Source: Pieris napi
Taxonomy: Eukaryota > Arthropoda > Insecta > Lepidoptera > Pieridae
Direction of reading: 5' to 3'
DNA length: 64,000 nucleotides
Assembly: GCF_905475465.1 (NCBI RefSeq)
Contig: NC_062244.1
Location: 1,066,501-1,130,500, forward strand
Part shown: in pieces, positions 1 to 13,551 of the stretch
How the letters are laid out: each line of letters starts with the position of its first letter
How positions within the stretch are numbered: the stretch's first letter is position 1
Position numbers and translations under genes: made by a program
Notes under the pieces: model-generated
Told to the model about the DNA's origin: nothing
Seen by the model: the letters and a program-made list of their open reading frames with translations, nothing else
Database searches by the model: none

Positions 1-195
1 GGTGTATAATGTTATTATTTCAATAGCCTAGGTTTGAGGCGATTAATTTTCTTTTAATAATTACATACCTTAGGCATTTGAAGGTTACATGTTTATCTAA
101 ACAATAAATATTTGATATGATAATATTATCAGTAATTAACAGTTTTTTTCCCAACCTAAGTTTCGATAAAAAAAATTTATAGAACAATCAATCCG

Positions 196-256
196 GAGGG
201 CTAGCGAGTGCGTTGCTGGCTTTTTAAAAATTAGTATGCTCTTTTCTAAAAGGATA
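196..256 (-). mobile_element. Non-LTR retrotransposon 3' tail (LINE family A), fragment
   Basis: The short piece gcgagtgcgttgctggc and what follows matches the C-terminal coding tail KKRAYQFLKGRQRTCEPSG of LINE family A when read on the minus strand. Confidence 0.7.
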
Positions 257-759
257 TCGAAATGTTTTTCAAAACAGAATAGCAAAGAGGTTTTAGGGTA
301 CAGCAGTTTTTAGGTGATAACAAAAGACGTCTCAAACTGAGAAAGCAATTACTAATGTCTCCTGTATCAACTCTGAACATGACACACGCCGTTAAGTCTC
401 TTGTACACTTGATTTAATGTCGCAAGATTAACTTTTGCCGCAATCATATCACTATTTGATTAATGACACCTTATTTGACAACACATTACAACAAGTTCTG
501 TCAAAAATTGTTTTTATTAAACTGCTATTTGTATGTTTGTCAATTGAAAAGTACCATAAATACCAGTGTTGATATCTTTTTATATCAGATAAGGTTTCTG
601 TATTTGTTACGTGATAATTTGTTTTTTCTAATAGGCAAGATCAGCGTGATACATCGTCAAATTTTGGGTTAAAGGCTTGGCGATTTTAACCAACCGATGA
701 AGTTCCACGCTGAAGCCCTAGACTTATATTGCTCAAACTTAGAAGGACGAGAAGGTTCA

Positions 760-910
760 GAAGTCGCTCGGATTAACACCAGCAGCTAAGTTGCATCATC
801 AGACCGTCCTTCGTTCCACCAGCGTTGTATTTCTGAACCAATTCGACTTGCAAGCGCTCTGTCAATGTGAGTGTCTATGGGCGGTGGTATCACGTACTTC
901 TTGCCCTCTG
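760..910 (+). mobile_element. LINE family A 3' tail, degraded
   Basis: Read on the plus strand, the segment has the family A landmarks ttccaccagcgttgt, gaaccaattcgactt and gtgtctatgggcggtggtat, with indels between them. Confidence 0.65.
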
Positions 911-2676
911 TTGCATTAAAAAGAAGTAAAAGAAAAAGAACACAGTTGTTAAATGCCCTCATGTATTTAACATTGATACGGTCTTAGTCGTGTTATAAAA
1001 TATAATGTTATTAAAAATACTTCAAGTTTCCGAAATCCGCGTGCGATCACTTGATGTCATGTACAGATCCCCTTATAAGGGTTACGTCTTGAAATTTATA
1101 AGTAGAGCTGGCATAAGGGAATTAATTGTATTATTGTAGCGGATGGGGGATCGCGGAAGAATTATCAATTAGAGAAAGAAACCTTATAGGGTTGTCGACG
1201 ACCATCAAAAGTTATTCAATATATGACCCGGTAGCCTGCATATGTTCATGCTTATCTATCTTGTGATAAGAATATATATGAGATTGAATAGATTTATTAT
1301 TAGTAATGATTATTGTTAACGTGTAAATCCAGAGCACAACCTTGTGTGAAATAAAAGTATTTATACTTAGGTATATATTTATTTTAAATTTGATTTATGA
1401 TATAATTTCTTATCAAAACATTAAGTTTTGCCACCTCGAGCACGGCTCAACACTTTCGGCACAGCGGGCAACCCATTTACGTCACGAAAATATAAAACTC
1501 AAGCAAACATCACGCAACAAACGAATAACCCTATCGATGAACCCTTCGTGCGTTTCATGTCTTGATAAAAAACGTCGCGAGCAAAATTTAAAAGTACAAT
1601 AAAAAAGCAAACAAGGCGAGTGTATTAAAATTAAAAAAGAACCCCGTTCGGGGGTAAATCGTAAATCAGACGTCCCTACAGACGGGGAGGCAGAGGCTTC
1701 GATTTTCCGCAACATTCGTCTTAGCATTAGTACTTACAAGTCTTCTTGTTTTGCTCTTTAATTGTGTATCGGTTGGCCCCTCTCTCCTCTGACGTACGGC
1801 GCGCGGATTGGTCGCTTTATGTTAATAATGACACCGCTTATAGAATGATTGACGTTTTTAAAATGTCAACATTTTTGAGGCTTCATAATTGCCTGAAACT
1901 CGGCGAGCGCTCTGTCGAGTCCCAATTATGTTATTTGGAGAAAATCGTTGGATTTCTATCAAAAATTTCCTTTAAAGTAATCAAACATCAACACGGGGCA
2001 AAGTAAAAAGTCAAAGAAGGGTTAAACAAAAAACATCGAATTAAAACAAAATCAACTCAAAAAGAAAAGCAATCTTATATTTTTCCCACAAAGCTCTGAA
2101 CGGGGCCGGTACCGATGGACTGGGTCAGTCGAATTTCCCTCGAATCCCCAGGCGATAAGATTGAAAATCGGGTGCCGTTCGATATTCTGTAATTAATTAA
2201 TACTTGTTTTTTGTGGAAAGGCTCAGGTGGCGAAATACTTAAATAAATAATCGAAAGTATTAGCCCTTCTCAATTATCGGGTTTGCTTTGTTCGTGACAA
2301 CGTGCGATAATACGACGAACGGACCAGCGTTTAACCTGAATTTAATTTTTCCGTATTATATTTTACAAACAATAGACATAAATAAATTTAAAACCCTTTT
2401 TTCGTTATAACGAGCTCTCAAATAAACTTTTCCTCAGGCTTTTTATTGCGGAGAATCGAACCTATTATTCACGCTAACATTTTGCACGGTACTCTACAAG
2501 GGAGCCGCGACATTACAGTAAATTGCTCAGCCATTTACATCATCAATACAATCGTGTGAACGAACAGAAAATATTATATGAAACTTGATTCCCTTCTCAA
2601 TGTGTTTCAAGATTAGCAGAGTTTGAAAGGCAAACAAACAAATCGGCTGGTAAAATAAAAATCTAATATAGATGTA
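911..2676. other. Intronic stretch without gene
   Basis: AT-rich sequence with CpG-containing patches around 1430-1830. The small open frames here look like chance. No repeat family is recognised. Confidence 0.5.
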
Positions 2677-2900
2677 GGGGCTTCAGCGTGCGACCTTGAG
2701 GTCGTAGGTTCAATCTCCAATGCACCAATGGACTTTCAGTCTATGTGCGCATTTAACATTCGCACGATTGGTGAAGGAAAACATCGTGAGAAAATGTTTC
2801 CTTAGTGTGTCACAAGATGATCACCTATTTGACATCATGAAACAGATATCTGAGGCCCAGAACTAATAAGGTTGTAGCGCCAGTGATGTATTTTTTTTAT
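2677..2900 (+). mobile_element. tRNA-derived SINE family 1
   Basis: The copy has a degraded tRNA head (cttcagcgtgcgac, then ggtcgtaggttcaatc as B box), the body with gtgaaggaaaacatcgtgag and gatcacctattt, and the 3' end ggttgtagcgccagtg. The head has a small internal deletion. Confidence 0.9.
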
Positions 2901-3514
2901 TGTTTAAAGGAAACAGTAGTTAATAATTAATCTATGGTGACGAGGGACCATTCTTGTAAGACATCAATCAATGATCTTCAGCTAATTCCGACTGTCATAA
3001 ATTCTGGCATTAATTTAACGACTAAGCATTAGATAGGTATCCATTGGGAACTATTCCGATACAAACTCGTAGTATCACTTCACGTATCTCCATATAATGT
3101 TTACTGCAAAATAAACTCTATTTTGATATCGATAGAATCAAAATGTCTCTGAGCTTTTTGGGATATACACTGTTAACAATCTGAGCATGATTCGTGTGGA
3201 CTAGTTTGATAGAAAATCGATTGTTTTCCGATCAAATAGAGTCGGTTTTCGATTGTATTTTAAGGAAGAACATTAGGTAAATTGCTTAATGCTTTAAACG
3301 GATGGTGTAATGTTTTGGGGCCATTGTTTTATTCAAATACTATTCATTTGTTTATAGTAGTGTTCGTTTAAGATAAGTGGATAGGAGCCGATATTTGTGA
3401 AGTTTATAGGGGTAATTTTGTCATTGTTATTGATAGACTGAGTGCAATGTGTTATTTGAAAGAGAATTAATAAGACCTAATAATCGTAAGGTGTTGGTTG
3501 CTTCTGTGTGTGTT

Positions 3515-3628
3515 TCGTGAAGGAAAACATCGTAAGAAAAGCGGCTTGACTTAGACCTACAAAAATCGACGGCGTGTGTCACAGGCTGATCACCTACTTG
3601 CCTATTAGATTGATACAGAAATCTGAGG
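3515..3628 (+). mobile_element. SINE family 1, 5'-truncated
   Basis: Only the body remains: cgtgaaggaaaacatcg, cgacggcgtgtgtcacagg, ctgatcacctacttgcc and cagaaatctgagg. Confidence 0.85.
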
Positions 3629-3960
3629 AATATTTTATAGTAAAATTAATTAATAATCAAAAAACATAAAGTACTGATAGACTCTAGTGTATATCAAATC
3701 ACTAAAATTGCTTATTAATCAATGTAAAAGTTAGTTTTAATAAAGATTTAAACATCGCTCACCCCAGATACAATCAACTTCCTACAAGTTCAACTCGGCG
3801 AACGCAGTATCCGCAAATGATAGCCGAAAATATAAAAAAGTAATTGTGTAACTGTCGTTGTGTGTAAACGATAATAATACACGTGTTGTCATCAATTTAG
3901 TGATTCTCAAACTTTGCCATAATATTTACAATAAATATAATTGATAGTAGCCCGTTGATT

Positions 3961-4436
3961 TTTTTATATAACAGAGGGCAAGCAAGAAGACATTGCCAGA
4001 AGGCAAGAATTGGTACGCTTTTCTTGAAGGACTCTAAGTTGAATTGGTTCCAACAGTGGGCAGCTGGTTCCATATAGTGGTGGTGCGCGGCAATACTGCC
4101 TTAGAACGTTCAGTTGTGAAACGACGGACATCGAGGTGATACAAGTATTTCCTATTCTGCCTCGACGTCCGATGACGAAACTCAGCTGCACGTTCCGAAC
4201 AACTCTGAACACTCTCCATGGTAAATGCGATAGAAGATGCAAAGACCCCACATCTCTACGCAATGGCCAGTGATATAGCCGGTCCTAAAGCGACTGCTCG
4301 TCGATTCGAATCGCTCTTCGTTGATTACAGTCAAGTGGAAGGAATTGGTACTAGTACCAGAGGTGAGAACAGTACTCCAGGGGCCGAATTTGCGATAATT
4401 CTTCATGGCACTTGACATAGTATCCTTCATTCATAG
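3961..4436 (-). mobile_element. LINE family A 3' end with ORF2 C-terminus
   Basis: This is the longest copy of family A in the window. On the minus strand, broken frames encode the reverse transcriptase C-terminal tail, with CIFYRIYHGECSELFG, AEFRHRTSRQNRKY and a WNQLPT-like block, then FLKGRQ-type residues. It ends in the standard 3' tail. Frameshifts and stops show it is dead. These landmarks are typical of jockey/CR1-type non-LTR elements in Lepidoptera; the clade is inferred. Confidence 0.85.
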
Positions 4437-4849
4437 AAGCTGTACAAATTATCTACTACGATGTTACGATTTTCCAAAAAATTTATAGACAAGCTCCTAA
4501 AAATTGGTGGATTATAGGTAGGTAATGTAATATATATCTTCCATTAGCACTACGTTTAAGGCCTAGGCCTAATAATAAGTAATATGTATGAATTAAAATT
4601 TCACATATTAATATAATATTTGAACTTTAACAATAACAGTTTTACGATCGTAAACATCGTAGCAATATTTGAATTTGACCCGGTATCGATAACACGGGAC
4701 ATTGACACACGATTGTTTTAAAATCGATCCCGCCAAAATCAATTTATCAGTTGGAGATAACTCGTTGCGTCAGAATTACGATTGACTAAGTAATTAAAAT
4801 AGAGGAAATGTTAAAGATACCTTATCAAGGCAAAGTTTTTTAATAGAAC

Positions 4850-5013
4850 ATTGGGCAAACGGACTCACCCGATGTTAAGTGATAGTGAAGTGCCCATGGA
4901 CACTCTAAACGTCGGAGTGCTCGTAAGTGAGTTGCTGGCAAGAATTGGTACACTCTTTTCATGAAGGACCTTCAGTCGAATTGGTTGATAAATACTTCAG
5001 TGGGCAGCTTTTT
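4850..5013 (-). mobile_element. LINE family A 3' tail (first of an adjacent pair)
   Basis: Landmarks are ggcaaacggactcaccc, aagaattggtacactctt and tcgaattggttgata. It is cut off at gtgggcagct by a T run (the A-tail of the neighbour read in reverse). The next copy then begins in the same orientation, so the two lie head to tail. Confidence 0.8.
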
Positions 5014-5302
5014 TTTATGTAACAGGAGGCAAACGGGCAGGAGGCTCACCTTAAGGTTTACCGCCATCCATAGACACTCACATTGCCTCCTGGCTCGCAT
5101 GTGCGTTGCCGGCCTTTTAAGAATTGGTACGGTCTTTTTTTGCTAGTAAGTAGAATTGGTTCAGAAATACTTAAGTGGGCAGCTTGTTTCACAGTCATAG
5201 TGCGCGGCAAAAACTTAAAAACGCTTGTGGAACGACAGTCAGAACTCATACCGCCTCGACGTTCGATACGAAGAACTCCTCTGAACATTCTCCATGGTAA
5301 AA
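5014..5302 (-). mobile_element. LINE family A 3' tail (second of an adjacent pair)
   Basis: It begins on the plus strand as ttttttatgtaacaggaggc, which is the 3' end with A tail in reverse. It then shows gcgttgccggccttttaag, attggttcagaaatactt and ends at ctctgaacattctccatgg. Confidence 0.85.
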
Positions 5303-5328
5303 GTATTAGTAACTGTATTATCAGTCTA

Positions 5329-5626
5329 GAGCAGTGTTGGCCTAGTGGCTTCAGCGTGCGACTCTCATACCAGAGGTCGTAGGTTCGATCCCCGGCTGTG
5401 CACCAATGGACTTTCTTTTTATGTGCCTTTAATTTAACATTCGAACGGTGAAGGAAATCATCGTGAGAAAACCGACATGTGTTAGACCCAAAAAGTCGAC
5501 GGCGTGTGTCAGGCACTGGAGGCTGATCACCTACTTGCCTATTAGATTTAAAAATTATCACGAAACAGATTCAGAAATCTGAGGCCAAGACATAAAGAGG
5601 TTGTAGCGCCACTGATTTTTTTTATT
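5329..5626 (+). mobile_element. SINE family 1, near full length
   Basis: This is one of the best copies. It has a tRNA-like head with A-box region ttggcctagtggcttcagcg and B box ggtcgtaggttcgatcc. The body carries gtgaaggaaatcatcgtgag, aaaaagtcgacggcgtgtg and ctgatcacctacttgcc. It ends ggttgtagcgccactg plus a T-rich tail. Confidence 0.95.
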
Positions 5627-6581
5627 ATCAGTCTAACTCTCTCTTATTATTTACTATTTTTTTTAAAAATTACGAACCGTTCTTTGTCGTATAATGTGTC
5701 AATAGAAAATGACAATATACTGAACGAAAGATGTATAAACCTGAGAAATGGTAATCTAATAAGATATTGTATCAAAGGAAAACCATAGTTTACATTGTGA
5801 AGATCAAGTTATCTCCATATCGACTTAAACAAGAGAATTAAAATAACAAAGAGCTGAATATTAAGTTCCGTTTGTTTCCGTGTCAAAAAATTAATATTAA
5901 CGATATCTTTCACAATGAAGTGGACGAAAAAAAGTGGGAATAATTTATACATGACATTTCTTTTGACGCTTTTGTTCCGCAAATATTCAATTTAATTGAA
6001 TTATTTCGGTAAACGCAAGTGGATGCTTCGTTTTTTATTGCACTTGTCACTGAATCTATTAGCGGTTTTGGCTCAACAGTAATTGTTTTATCCAAGTTAT
6101 TGAAATAATTCATGAATAAAAATTGATTCATGAAAGAATTCATGGATAAAATGTCCTAAATCTGATCGGCAGCTGGACCAAATGAATGGATGCAATCAAT
6201 AGCTGATATCCCAAACAACTATCGCACATATACCTTTAATACAAGTTTGATAATAGCTTAATTCATGCAAATTTTGAGGGTGTTTCGAATCCGGGTGGTG
6301 TAAGAACCGGTTAGAACCAGTTCGGACCCCACGACACGTGGTCAGTTTTGTCATAGTAAAAATTATCGGTTGTTTTGTATTGAACAATACGTAATATCGA
6401 TAAAATATACGGCAGCTGAAGAACCGGAATTGATATTATAAATTCTATAGATCAGTTATAGATTATGGTTATAAAAATAGTAATAACTTATTATTTATGG
6501 TGAGTTAGAAAACCACTTTGACCAACTAATATCAAGAGTTTATTAAAAAAAATAGTTATGGCAAACAAATAACTACTGCAT
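5627..6581. other. Intronic stretch without gene
   Basis: AT-rich sequence. I see no repeat family, RNA gene or credible exon. Confidence 0.5.
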
Positions 6582-6856
6582 GAGCTGGGTTGGCCTAGTC
6601 ATCAACGTGTGACTCTCATCCCTGAGGTCGTAGGTTCGACCCCCGGCTGTGCACCAATTAACTTTCTATGTGCGCTCGAACGGTGAAGGAAAATATCGTA
6701 AGGAAACTGGCTTGCTAGATCCAAAAAGTCGACGGCGTTTGTCAATCACTACGGCTGATCACCTACTTGCCTACTAGATTGACAAATAATCATGAAATAC
6801 ATATAGAAATCTGAGATCCAGACCTAAATAGGTTGTAGCGCCACTGGTTTTTTTTG
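6582..6856 (+). mobile_element. SINE family 1, near full length
   Basis: The head has ttggcctagtcatcaacg and B box ggtcgtaggttcgaccc. The body has ctgatcacctacttgcc, and the end is ggttgtagcgccactgg followed by T8. Confidence 0.93.
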
Positions 6857-9800
6857 TAACAATTATATGCGTAAAATAGATTACCAGACAAAATAGTTCA
6901 GTATATTTGTATGCTGACGTGAATAAAAAGATTGATTTTGGTCACGTCAATATCGAATTAGTCCGTATCAATCATGTTCAACATTACATAGGCTTCAACC
7001 CCCGGGAAATCTTATGCGACGCGGAAAACACTTCCAATCTATATAAAGAAAATTCTTATGCTCAGAACTCATTCCAGTTATTTTAACTGAATTCCATGAA
7101 AGCCGCGCATAACTGTCTTTTGATTACCTTTTATCTAAGGTTATTACGGGTAAATACAAAATTCAGATCGGTCCATAAAATGTATCAAAGGATTCCATTA
7201 TTAGGGAATTCGCAACTGTGTCTCCCTCACCGAGACTCCCCATGAATCCCTAATGAGTAAATTAACAGCACCTATTGTTTAGGGCCGATGTTTTTTATAT
7301 TGGAATATTAATAACCATCTCCATTGTCTCGGCGTTTGGGGCGAGAAGAAAAATGTTCCGGGAAGGAACAAAGCGGGAACAAAGTTTGATTTGATTGATT
7401 TTTGCATTAATTTCAATAAAAACAATGGACGGAATTGTTTTGGACATGTTGTAATTGCATTTGGGGAAGTTTGGGACGACGAAGAGATTCCAGAAATTTC
7501 TAAAATAGAACACGGCACGGGAATATTAGTAGATAATGTTATAGATAATACAAACTCTAACAAGAAACGATTCTAATAATGAGCTCAATTATCAACCAGA
7601 AAGCAATTATACAGACGCCATTATGCGGGATCTCACGAAATTTGTCAATTACGGGGAATTCGGTCGATCAGACAATACCCCCCTTAATGGGTACATAGAA
7701 ACAAATAGGGCTTTATACCGATAATATGTCACAAATCATCTTCAACGCTACACAAAGTTTATAATGAATTGACATATTCTCTACACGTGTTGCCTGCTCC
7801 GAACTAACGCGCAGCGACATGTGACAGCACATATGATTTATGTCTAAGCCAAACTATACCTTACTCCGACCACTATTAGATCAAATTCAGCTGCAGCTGG
7901 AAGAAAATTGAATCTATTAGCGTTATCGAAAATTCATTCTTATTGGACAAGCTAAAGGCAACTTTTCATTTGAAGAAGACGCTAACTATAAGTTCTATTA
8001 TTGCAAAGTGCGTTTCTAATAAGAGGTGTAATATTCGAAGTGATTGCTGTATTTGTAAGCATTGAATGTTAATAGAAATTTCTTAACTTTTTGCTCGATT
8101 CTCAACCGCAAGAATCTTTTGTTTCACAATCGATCCACTATAAGTTAAACGAAAACAAACCATCGTTCACGATAACGCATGTTATCTTGTTTGATTCGAT
8201 GTTTTATGTATGGTATGTAATTAGTTCGAACACGTATCTGAATTGGGTGATTAATATTAATCAGCTATTACAATAAGTTCCCTCTGATGACTAGTTCCTG
8301 GAGGCGGTGAGGCGTTTGATTAAAATTTAATGAATGTATTGATTGAAGATCATTTGCTTTGCTGGCGTAACAGCTGTATCTCCTAGAATCGTGTCCCGAT
8401 GCTAATATCTATTTGCAATGACAAGAATAATTACTCGAACGCACGATCTAGTCTAGCTGATAGACTGAGCAAATCGGATTCCTTGAAGATTGTATTCAAA
8501 TGAATAATAATTTTTATTTATGTGTGATAGTGACAAATGCCGATACTCTCTCGCGTTTTGTTTTTGAATTGAGCTGAGGAATATTGAGTCTGTGCCAAAT
8601 GTTATGAATAACAGAATATACTGACAAGTGTTCATTTTATTATTGTTAAAACACGCATTAATAAAGTTTTATGAACGAAAACCATTTGAGCTAAGATTTT
8701 GATGTTCATATTTGATTTATTTCGGTCCAAGATGGTTAGTTAGGTTTCAGTCACATAATTTTTAACTATATACATTTAGAATTTGATGAAGATGCAATCT
8801 AAGGAGAGGAAGACGGTTAGACTATCATTGAAAGAATTAATGAAGTTTTCTTTATTTAAAAAAGGTTGCCAACGCTCGGCACACAGATACAAGAAGAATA
8901 AAATTTTGAATCTGACAATACTCGTACACGACAAGATAAGAAAAAAATATAAAACTAAAGGAAAATCGATTTCAAAGTGTGAGGGGAGAATCTGTGGATA
9001 TCCAGAGAAGTTTTAAATTAAGACAGAGTTAAACAATTGTATTGTTTACACGGATAACATATGTATGTGTCATGTGCACATTTTTCTGACTCAGTTAAAA
9101 AATGACTATGATAAAGCATGATATCATTAAAATAACTAATCGCATCTTCGACGAATCTGTTATCGTTATCTCTAATTTATGGGTCGTTCTTAATACTTCA
9201 AAATACGTAGATAAAATTCACACAATATTAGTGCTTATTACACTGAACACAAAAAATATATCTCCATGTTTTGATAAAGGTTAGTAAGTCGTTTCCTCAC
9301 CTAGTGAGGCTTACTTAATAACACCAGTGACGTCAGATGTAAAACCGAGAGGCCAGAAACAAAAGTTTGAATAAGCAACTCTTTGAAGATAAATAATTTA
9401 TCGCTTCACTAAAACCTGCATAAGAAAGAAATGTTGATAAACATCGAACATTAAATATGTAACTGTTGATGATCATAAAAGATAGAAGCCAGACATACAT
9501 ACATAAATATCACTTCGTAGGAATTATAACTTTTATTAGTTCAACTCCGCACTGAACACGAAAAAGAAAAAGAACGCACGATTTGCATGGAAACTCATTA
9601 GTTTTGCTCCTTGCATTTTGAGCGGCGTTCGAGGTGAATGATTCCGATCTTAACACTTCAAATACGTTGATAAACGACAAAGATTTTATTTCTTAAACTC
9701 AGTTTCCATTTTGTGAACGCAATTGACAGCCATATCACATTTAGATGCAACAGGTGTGCCTCGTGCGGCCCGATCGGGCCAAAATCCTTTTTTGTTTACA

Positions 9801-12251
9801 TTCTACGAATTTATCGCGTGCTATGACGTCTAGGCACTCGTTTGATTCATGCGCTTGCGCTGTCTCTTTTTAATACAAATTTACAATAAAAACAGAACCA
9901 CCAGCGATAGATGCGAGTTATGATTAATGTGGAGCCTTTGATGTTCTGTTGGAATCTATCACGTTCATTCTAAAAATCGACGTTATACAAACTATGTATT
10001 TTAAATAATCCCAGGTAGTCTAATTTTGTGTATGTCATCATTACGCTTCAGTTCTCAGCACAACCTTCAAAGATAAGAAATATGTTTATGTAATTTGAGG
10101 CAATTACGAAATCCCAATAGCAATAGGCAAGTTTCGATATCGACGCGGCGCACGCTACGCCTGTCACGGCAGGGCCAAATTACTCCCTTTTTTGTACCAA
10201 GTTAAAATTAGACTAATCAGCACCGAGTACAAAGAATCAGATCGCTTTCATCATCGACACGATGATGTTTACACCGCATCTTCCGAGAAACCGGAGCCCA
10301 ACATTCAATACTTGGAAATAAATATGTGCGTTTGACATTTGCTTTCATGTACGCTCGTTTCGTGTGTAATTATGAGGATCATTGAAGCCTGTGCTTCTTA
10401 TTTCTCGGGTGTTAGAGCTCGTTTTGGCGGCGTCGTTACTCCACATTTTTTATTATTAAATTATCGTGCGTGGCGATTTCGGAGATGATAGGTTGCGTAT
10501 GATGGGGCGTCTGATTGCATCTCTTGTCGACATTTCGTCCGTTGCTTTCTCTTTGATTGACTGCGATTAGATGCGCATTTGTCTTGTTTGACGTGTCCGA
10601 GGTCAAAGGCAAGCGGATGTAATGGCTTTTGATGATTTGATATCTCAATTTCCTCTTGAATTTTTTCAGCGCATATCGATGTGTGTGTTTGAAGATCATT
10701 AGTCATACATATTCAAAGATCCATGCCGATGCGGCAGCGACTTTACGACACCCGCCGACTAATAACAGAGCGATCTAAAAATAACAAAATTAAAATAAAT
10801 CGAACGACAGACAGTCGTCATAAACTAATTTCGAGTGTTTTCCTTTTGGTGTGCATAAAAATAGCGTCATTACTCTTTCATGTCCCGCGCTGAAGTGACA
10901 TTAAGAATTTACTGCTGGAGTTAGGGCAGCGCCACCTATGCGCGAAAGATGAAAGATAAGTTTATAGCGTAAAGGATAGATAAATATGATTTATGGATCA
11001 ATTAAGTCTGAATCCGATATCTGCGAATGAAAGCCCTAAATAGTATTGATAGGGGTTTCAATTTGAAGTGATCCAATTAGTGTACACAATATTGGCTATT
11101 CGAAAATAGCTACAACCAAAAAACTTCTTACATTCGATATAATAAATTACTTTGGATGTCAAAAGAAAATGATATTTCGATCAAAACCAATTCGGGGTAT
11201 TTTAATCAAAAAACTTGCAAAACCATATCGTTAATCGTTTGTCAAAAAGAAACATTCAACCCTTCCCCGCGAACTTAATTAAATATAAATTTCAGAAGAA
11301 AAATATTACGACGATAAGCTTAACGGAAAAGTTGCGAACACTTTTGATAAAAAACAAGTACAATTTAGAATATCGGATTCATACAATTGCTCTACAAACG
11401 TGGATAATTATTTCAAGGACTTTTTAGTTTCAGTAATTAACGTTTAAGTTTTGTTTCATCAAAATGCATTAGGCATTCAACTGGAGAAAAGTCAATATTT
11501 GCCCCATGCTAAAAAGTCCGTTTCAAAAAATATTAATTAAATACAAAGCACAAACATATTACGCTCAAACAGACAACTGTAAAGATCCATCCGCTTTCAG
11601 GCTTTGGGGGTTAAAAGCTTCCAAAGCTCTATTGAGGGTTATAAAAAACCGATTCACTATTTGCGCTGAATTTTGGTGATTCAATGGAGTAATGACTGAT
11701 GAATGCACGCGGAAGGTGTTCTGTCTGATGCAGGTTCTTTCATTGCATTTAGACTGCAATCCGATGGTTTTTTCATCCTTTTCGCCCTTTGTGTTATTTG
11801 TAAATAAACATTTTAGATACGTAATACTAATTATATTTTTACGTCCGAATCCAAAAGCGCAAATGTTATATTTCGATTATTTGAATAGAGCTTTATTTTT
11901 TGTATTATTTTTGATTCTATTGATGTTTTTTGAAAGTATAATTACACTGTTTAAAAAAGAAGTTATTTTTAGCATTAAATTGTTAACTAAGTGCTCTTTT
12001 ATTATATTGGTTTTCGTGTTCATTAAAGTTTCATTAAATCATTAAAAATCACCAGTATTGATGATACGAGTTGAGAGCTCATTGCCATAAAAGACTAAAT
12101 AAAAAATGTTAGGGGAATTTGTAAGAAGTATTTTTTATGTAATCCACTTGAAAATATTTGACTTCTCGTTTGGCGTTAAAACATAAGTTTATATAATTTG
12201 TGATCTGACAAGATTGTTCCAAGATGGCATCAAAAACCAAAATATTTTTTA
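6857..12251. other. Intronic stretch without gene, about 5.4 kb
   Basis: This is the longest part of intron 2 in which I recognise no transposon. It contains small lysine-rich or asparagine-rich open frames (for example near 8783-9016) that look like chance in AT-rich DNA. CpG-rich patches lie at 9750-9790, 10140-10170 and 10400-10760. I cannot support any gene. Confidence 0.5.
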
Positions 12252-12486
12252 AGACTGGGCCTCAGATTTCTGTATTCATGATCATTTATCAATCTAATAG
12301 GCAAGTAGATCAGCCTCCTGTGACAAACGCCGTCAACTTTTTTGGGTCTAAGGCTCTCCCCTCACGAAGTTTTGCTTCACTGTTCATGCAAATGTTAAGT
12401 GCGCACATAGAGTCCATTGATGCACAGCTTGGTATCAAACCTACGACCTCAGGGATGAGAGTCACACGCCGAAGCCACTAGGCACT
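12252..12486 (-). mobile_element. SINE family 1
   Basis: Reverse orientation: gggcctcagatttctgtat, gatcagcctcctgtgac and ctacgacctcagggatgag, then the head ending at ccactaggcac. The terminal gtggcgctacaacc part is missing. Confidence 0.92.
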
Positions 12487-12839
12487 TGGATTTTGCATAC
12501 CTTATTTTTTTATTTTCCATAACCATCAGCGCCAGGAAAGAAGCACTAAACCTAAATAGAATCCAATAAAACCTTATCAAATCAAAAGAATCAGTTCACG
12601 CCAACGATATAAACGGTGGTGGTGGGTGGAAGACGGCACAATCCCGCCAAATGGCTATAAATTGATTTTAATGCAGCATCATCCTAGTTCCGCCTGTTTA
12701 TTGCCGTCGATAATGCTGATTGATCGCTTTGTAATATTTAATAAAGACTGGATGAGTGGGATGAACAGCTGTTCAGTGGACAGACGCGCGAATTTGAACC
12801 CTGTGCAAGAAGGAAACGTCAGACCGAGAAAGATCTCAT

Positions 12840-12925
12840 TCAAGTCAACTCACTTAGGGTTCTGCAAGAAGAGAGCGTACCAAGTAAAACGCCGGCAACG
12901 CACTTGCGAGCCTCTGCTCACCGAT
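12840..12925 (+). mobile_element. LINE family A 3' tail, copy 1 of a direct pair
   Basis: Landmarks are cttagggttctgcaagaaga, gagcgtaccaa and gccggcaacgcacttgcgag. A second copy of the same segment follows directly. Confidence 0.8.
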
Positions 12926-13078
12926 TCCGTTGTATTTACGAACCAATTCGACTAAGGGTCATGTAAGAAAAGAGCGTATCAATTAAAAGGCCGGCAACGC
13001 ATTCGCGAGCCCTCTGGCAATGTGAGTGTCTATGGGGGCGGTATCACTATACAGGTCTCCTGCCTGTTCTATAAAGAA
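12926..13078 (+). mobile_element. LINE family A 3' tail, copy 2 of a direct pair
   Basis: It restarts with ttacgaaccaattcgacta, then aggccggcaacgcattcgcg, gtgagtgtctatgggggcgg, and ends gtctcctgcctgttctataa. Confidence 0.85.
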
Positions 13079-13333
13079 AAGACTTAACAAGAAAGAAGAA
13101 TTCAACTAATGAACAATTCAGAATGCTGACCATAAGTTTGACAACAACTATAAATAACTAAACTTATTATTATGACATTATGTTAATGTTCTTATTATAT
13201 GACTTAATGAAAATAAATATGACATTTGCTAGTCTATTTTTATTTGGTTTGTTTCTAAATGTACCACTTTATAATTTTAGATATATTATTAAAATATAAT
13301 ATATTTTTTTTAATATATTGCTTCGATGATAAA

Positions 13334-13551
13334 AACACGTGGCATTTTAATTTACAATTCGTCATTTGAGATTTCAATAAATTATTTTGCATAAAATATA
13401 AAATACTAATATTTCATAAATTCTCTTTACGAAATTTTAGTTTTAAAAATAGAATTTCTATAAGGTTCTTCCCTTCTCACACTTCGACATAAACGCTGCA
13501 CATCTTCGTGACGTTCCGTAAAAAATTTACCCCCTAAAGAAGTTTCACTTC
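13334..13551. mobile_element. MITE-like element, truncated copy
   Basis: It is highly similar, in the same orientation, to the element at 45772-46103: acacgtggcattttaattta, caattcgtcatttgagattt and the right end ctaaagaagtttcacttc. The left terminal repeat is missing here. Confidence 0.8.

Noticed and set aside
5331..5402. tRNA genes at the heads of SINE 1 copies
   Set aside because: A and B boxes are present but the anticodon arm and acceptor stem do not form a proper tRNA, and the sequence continues into the SINE body.
8783..9016. Lysine-rich small protein
   Set aside because: A-rich plus strand gives Lys/Arg codons by composition. No homology recognised.
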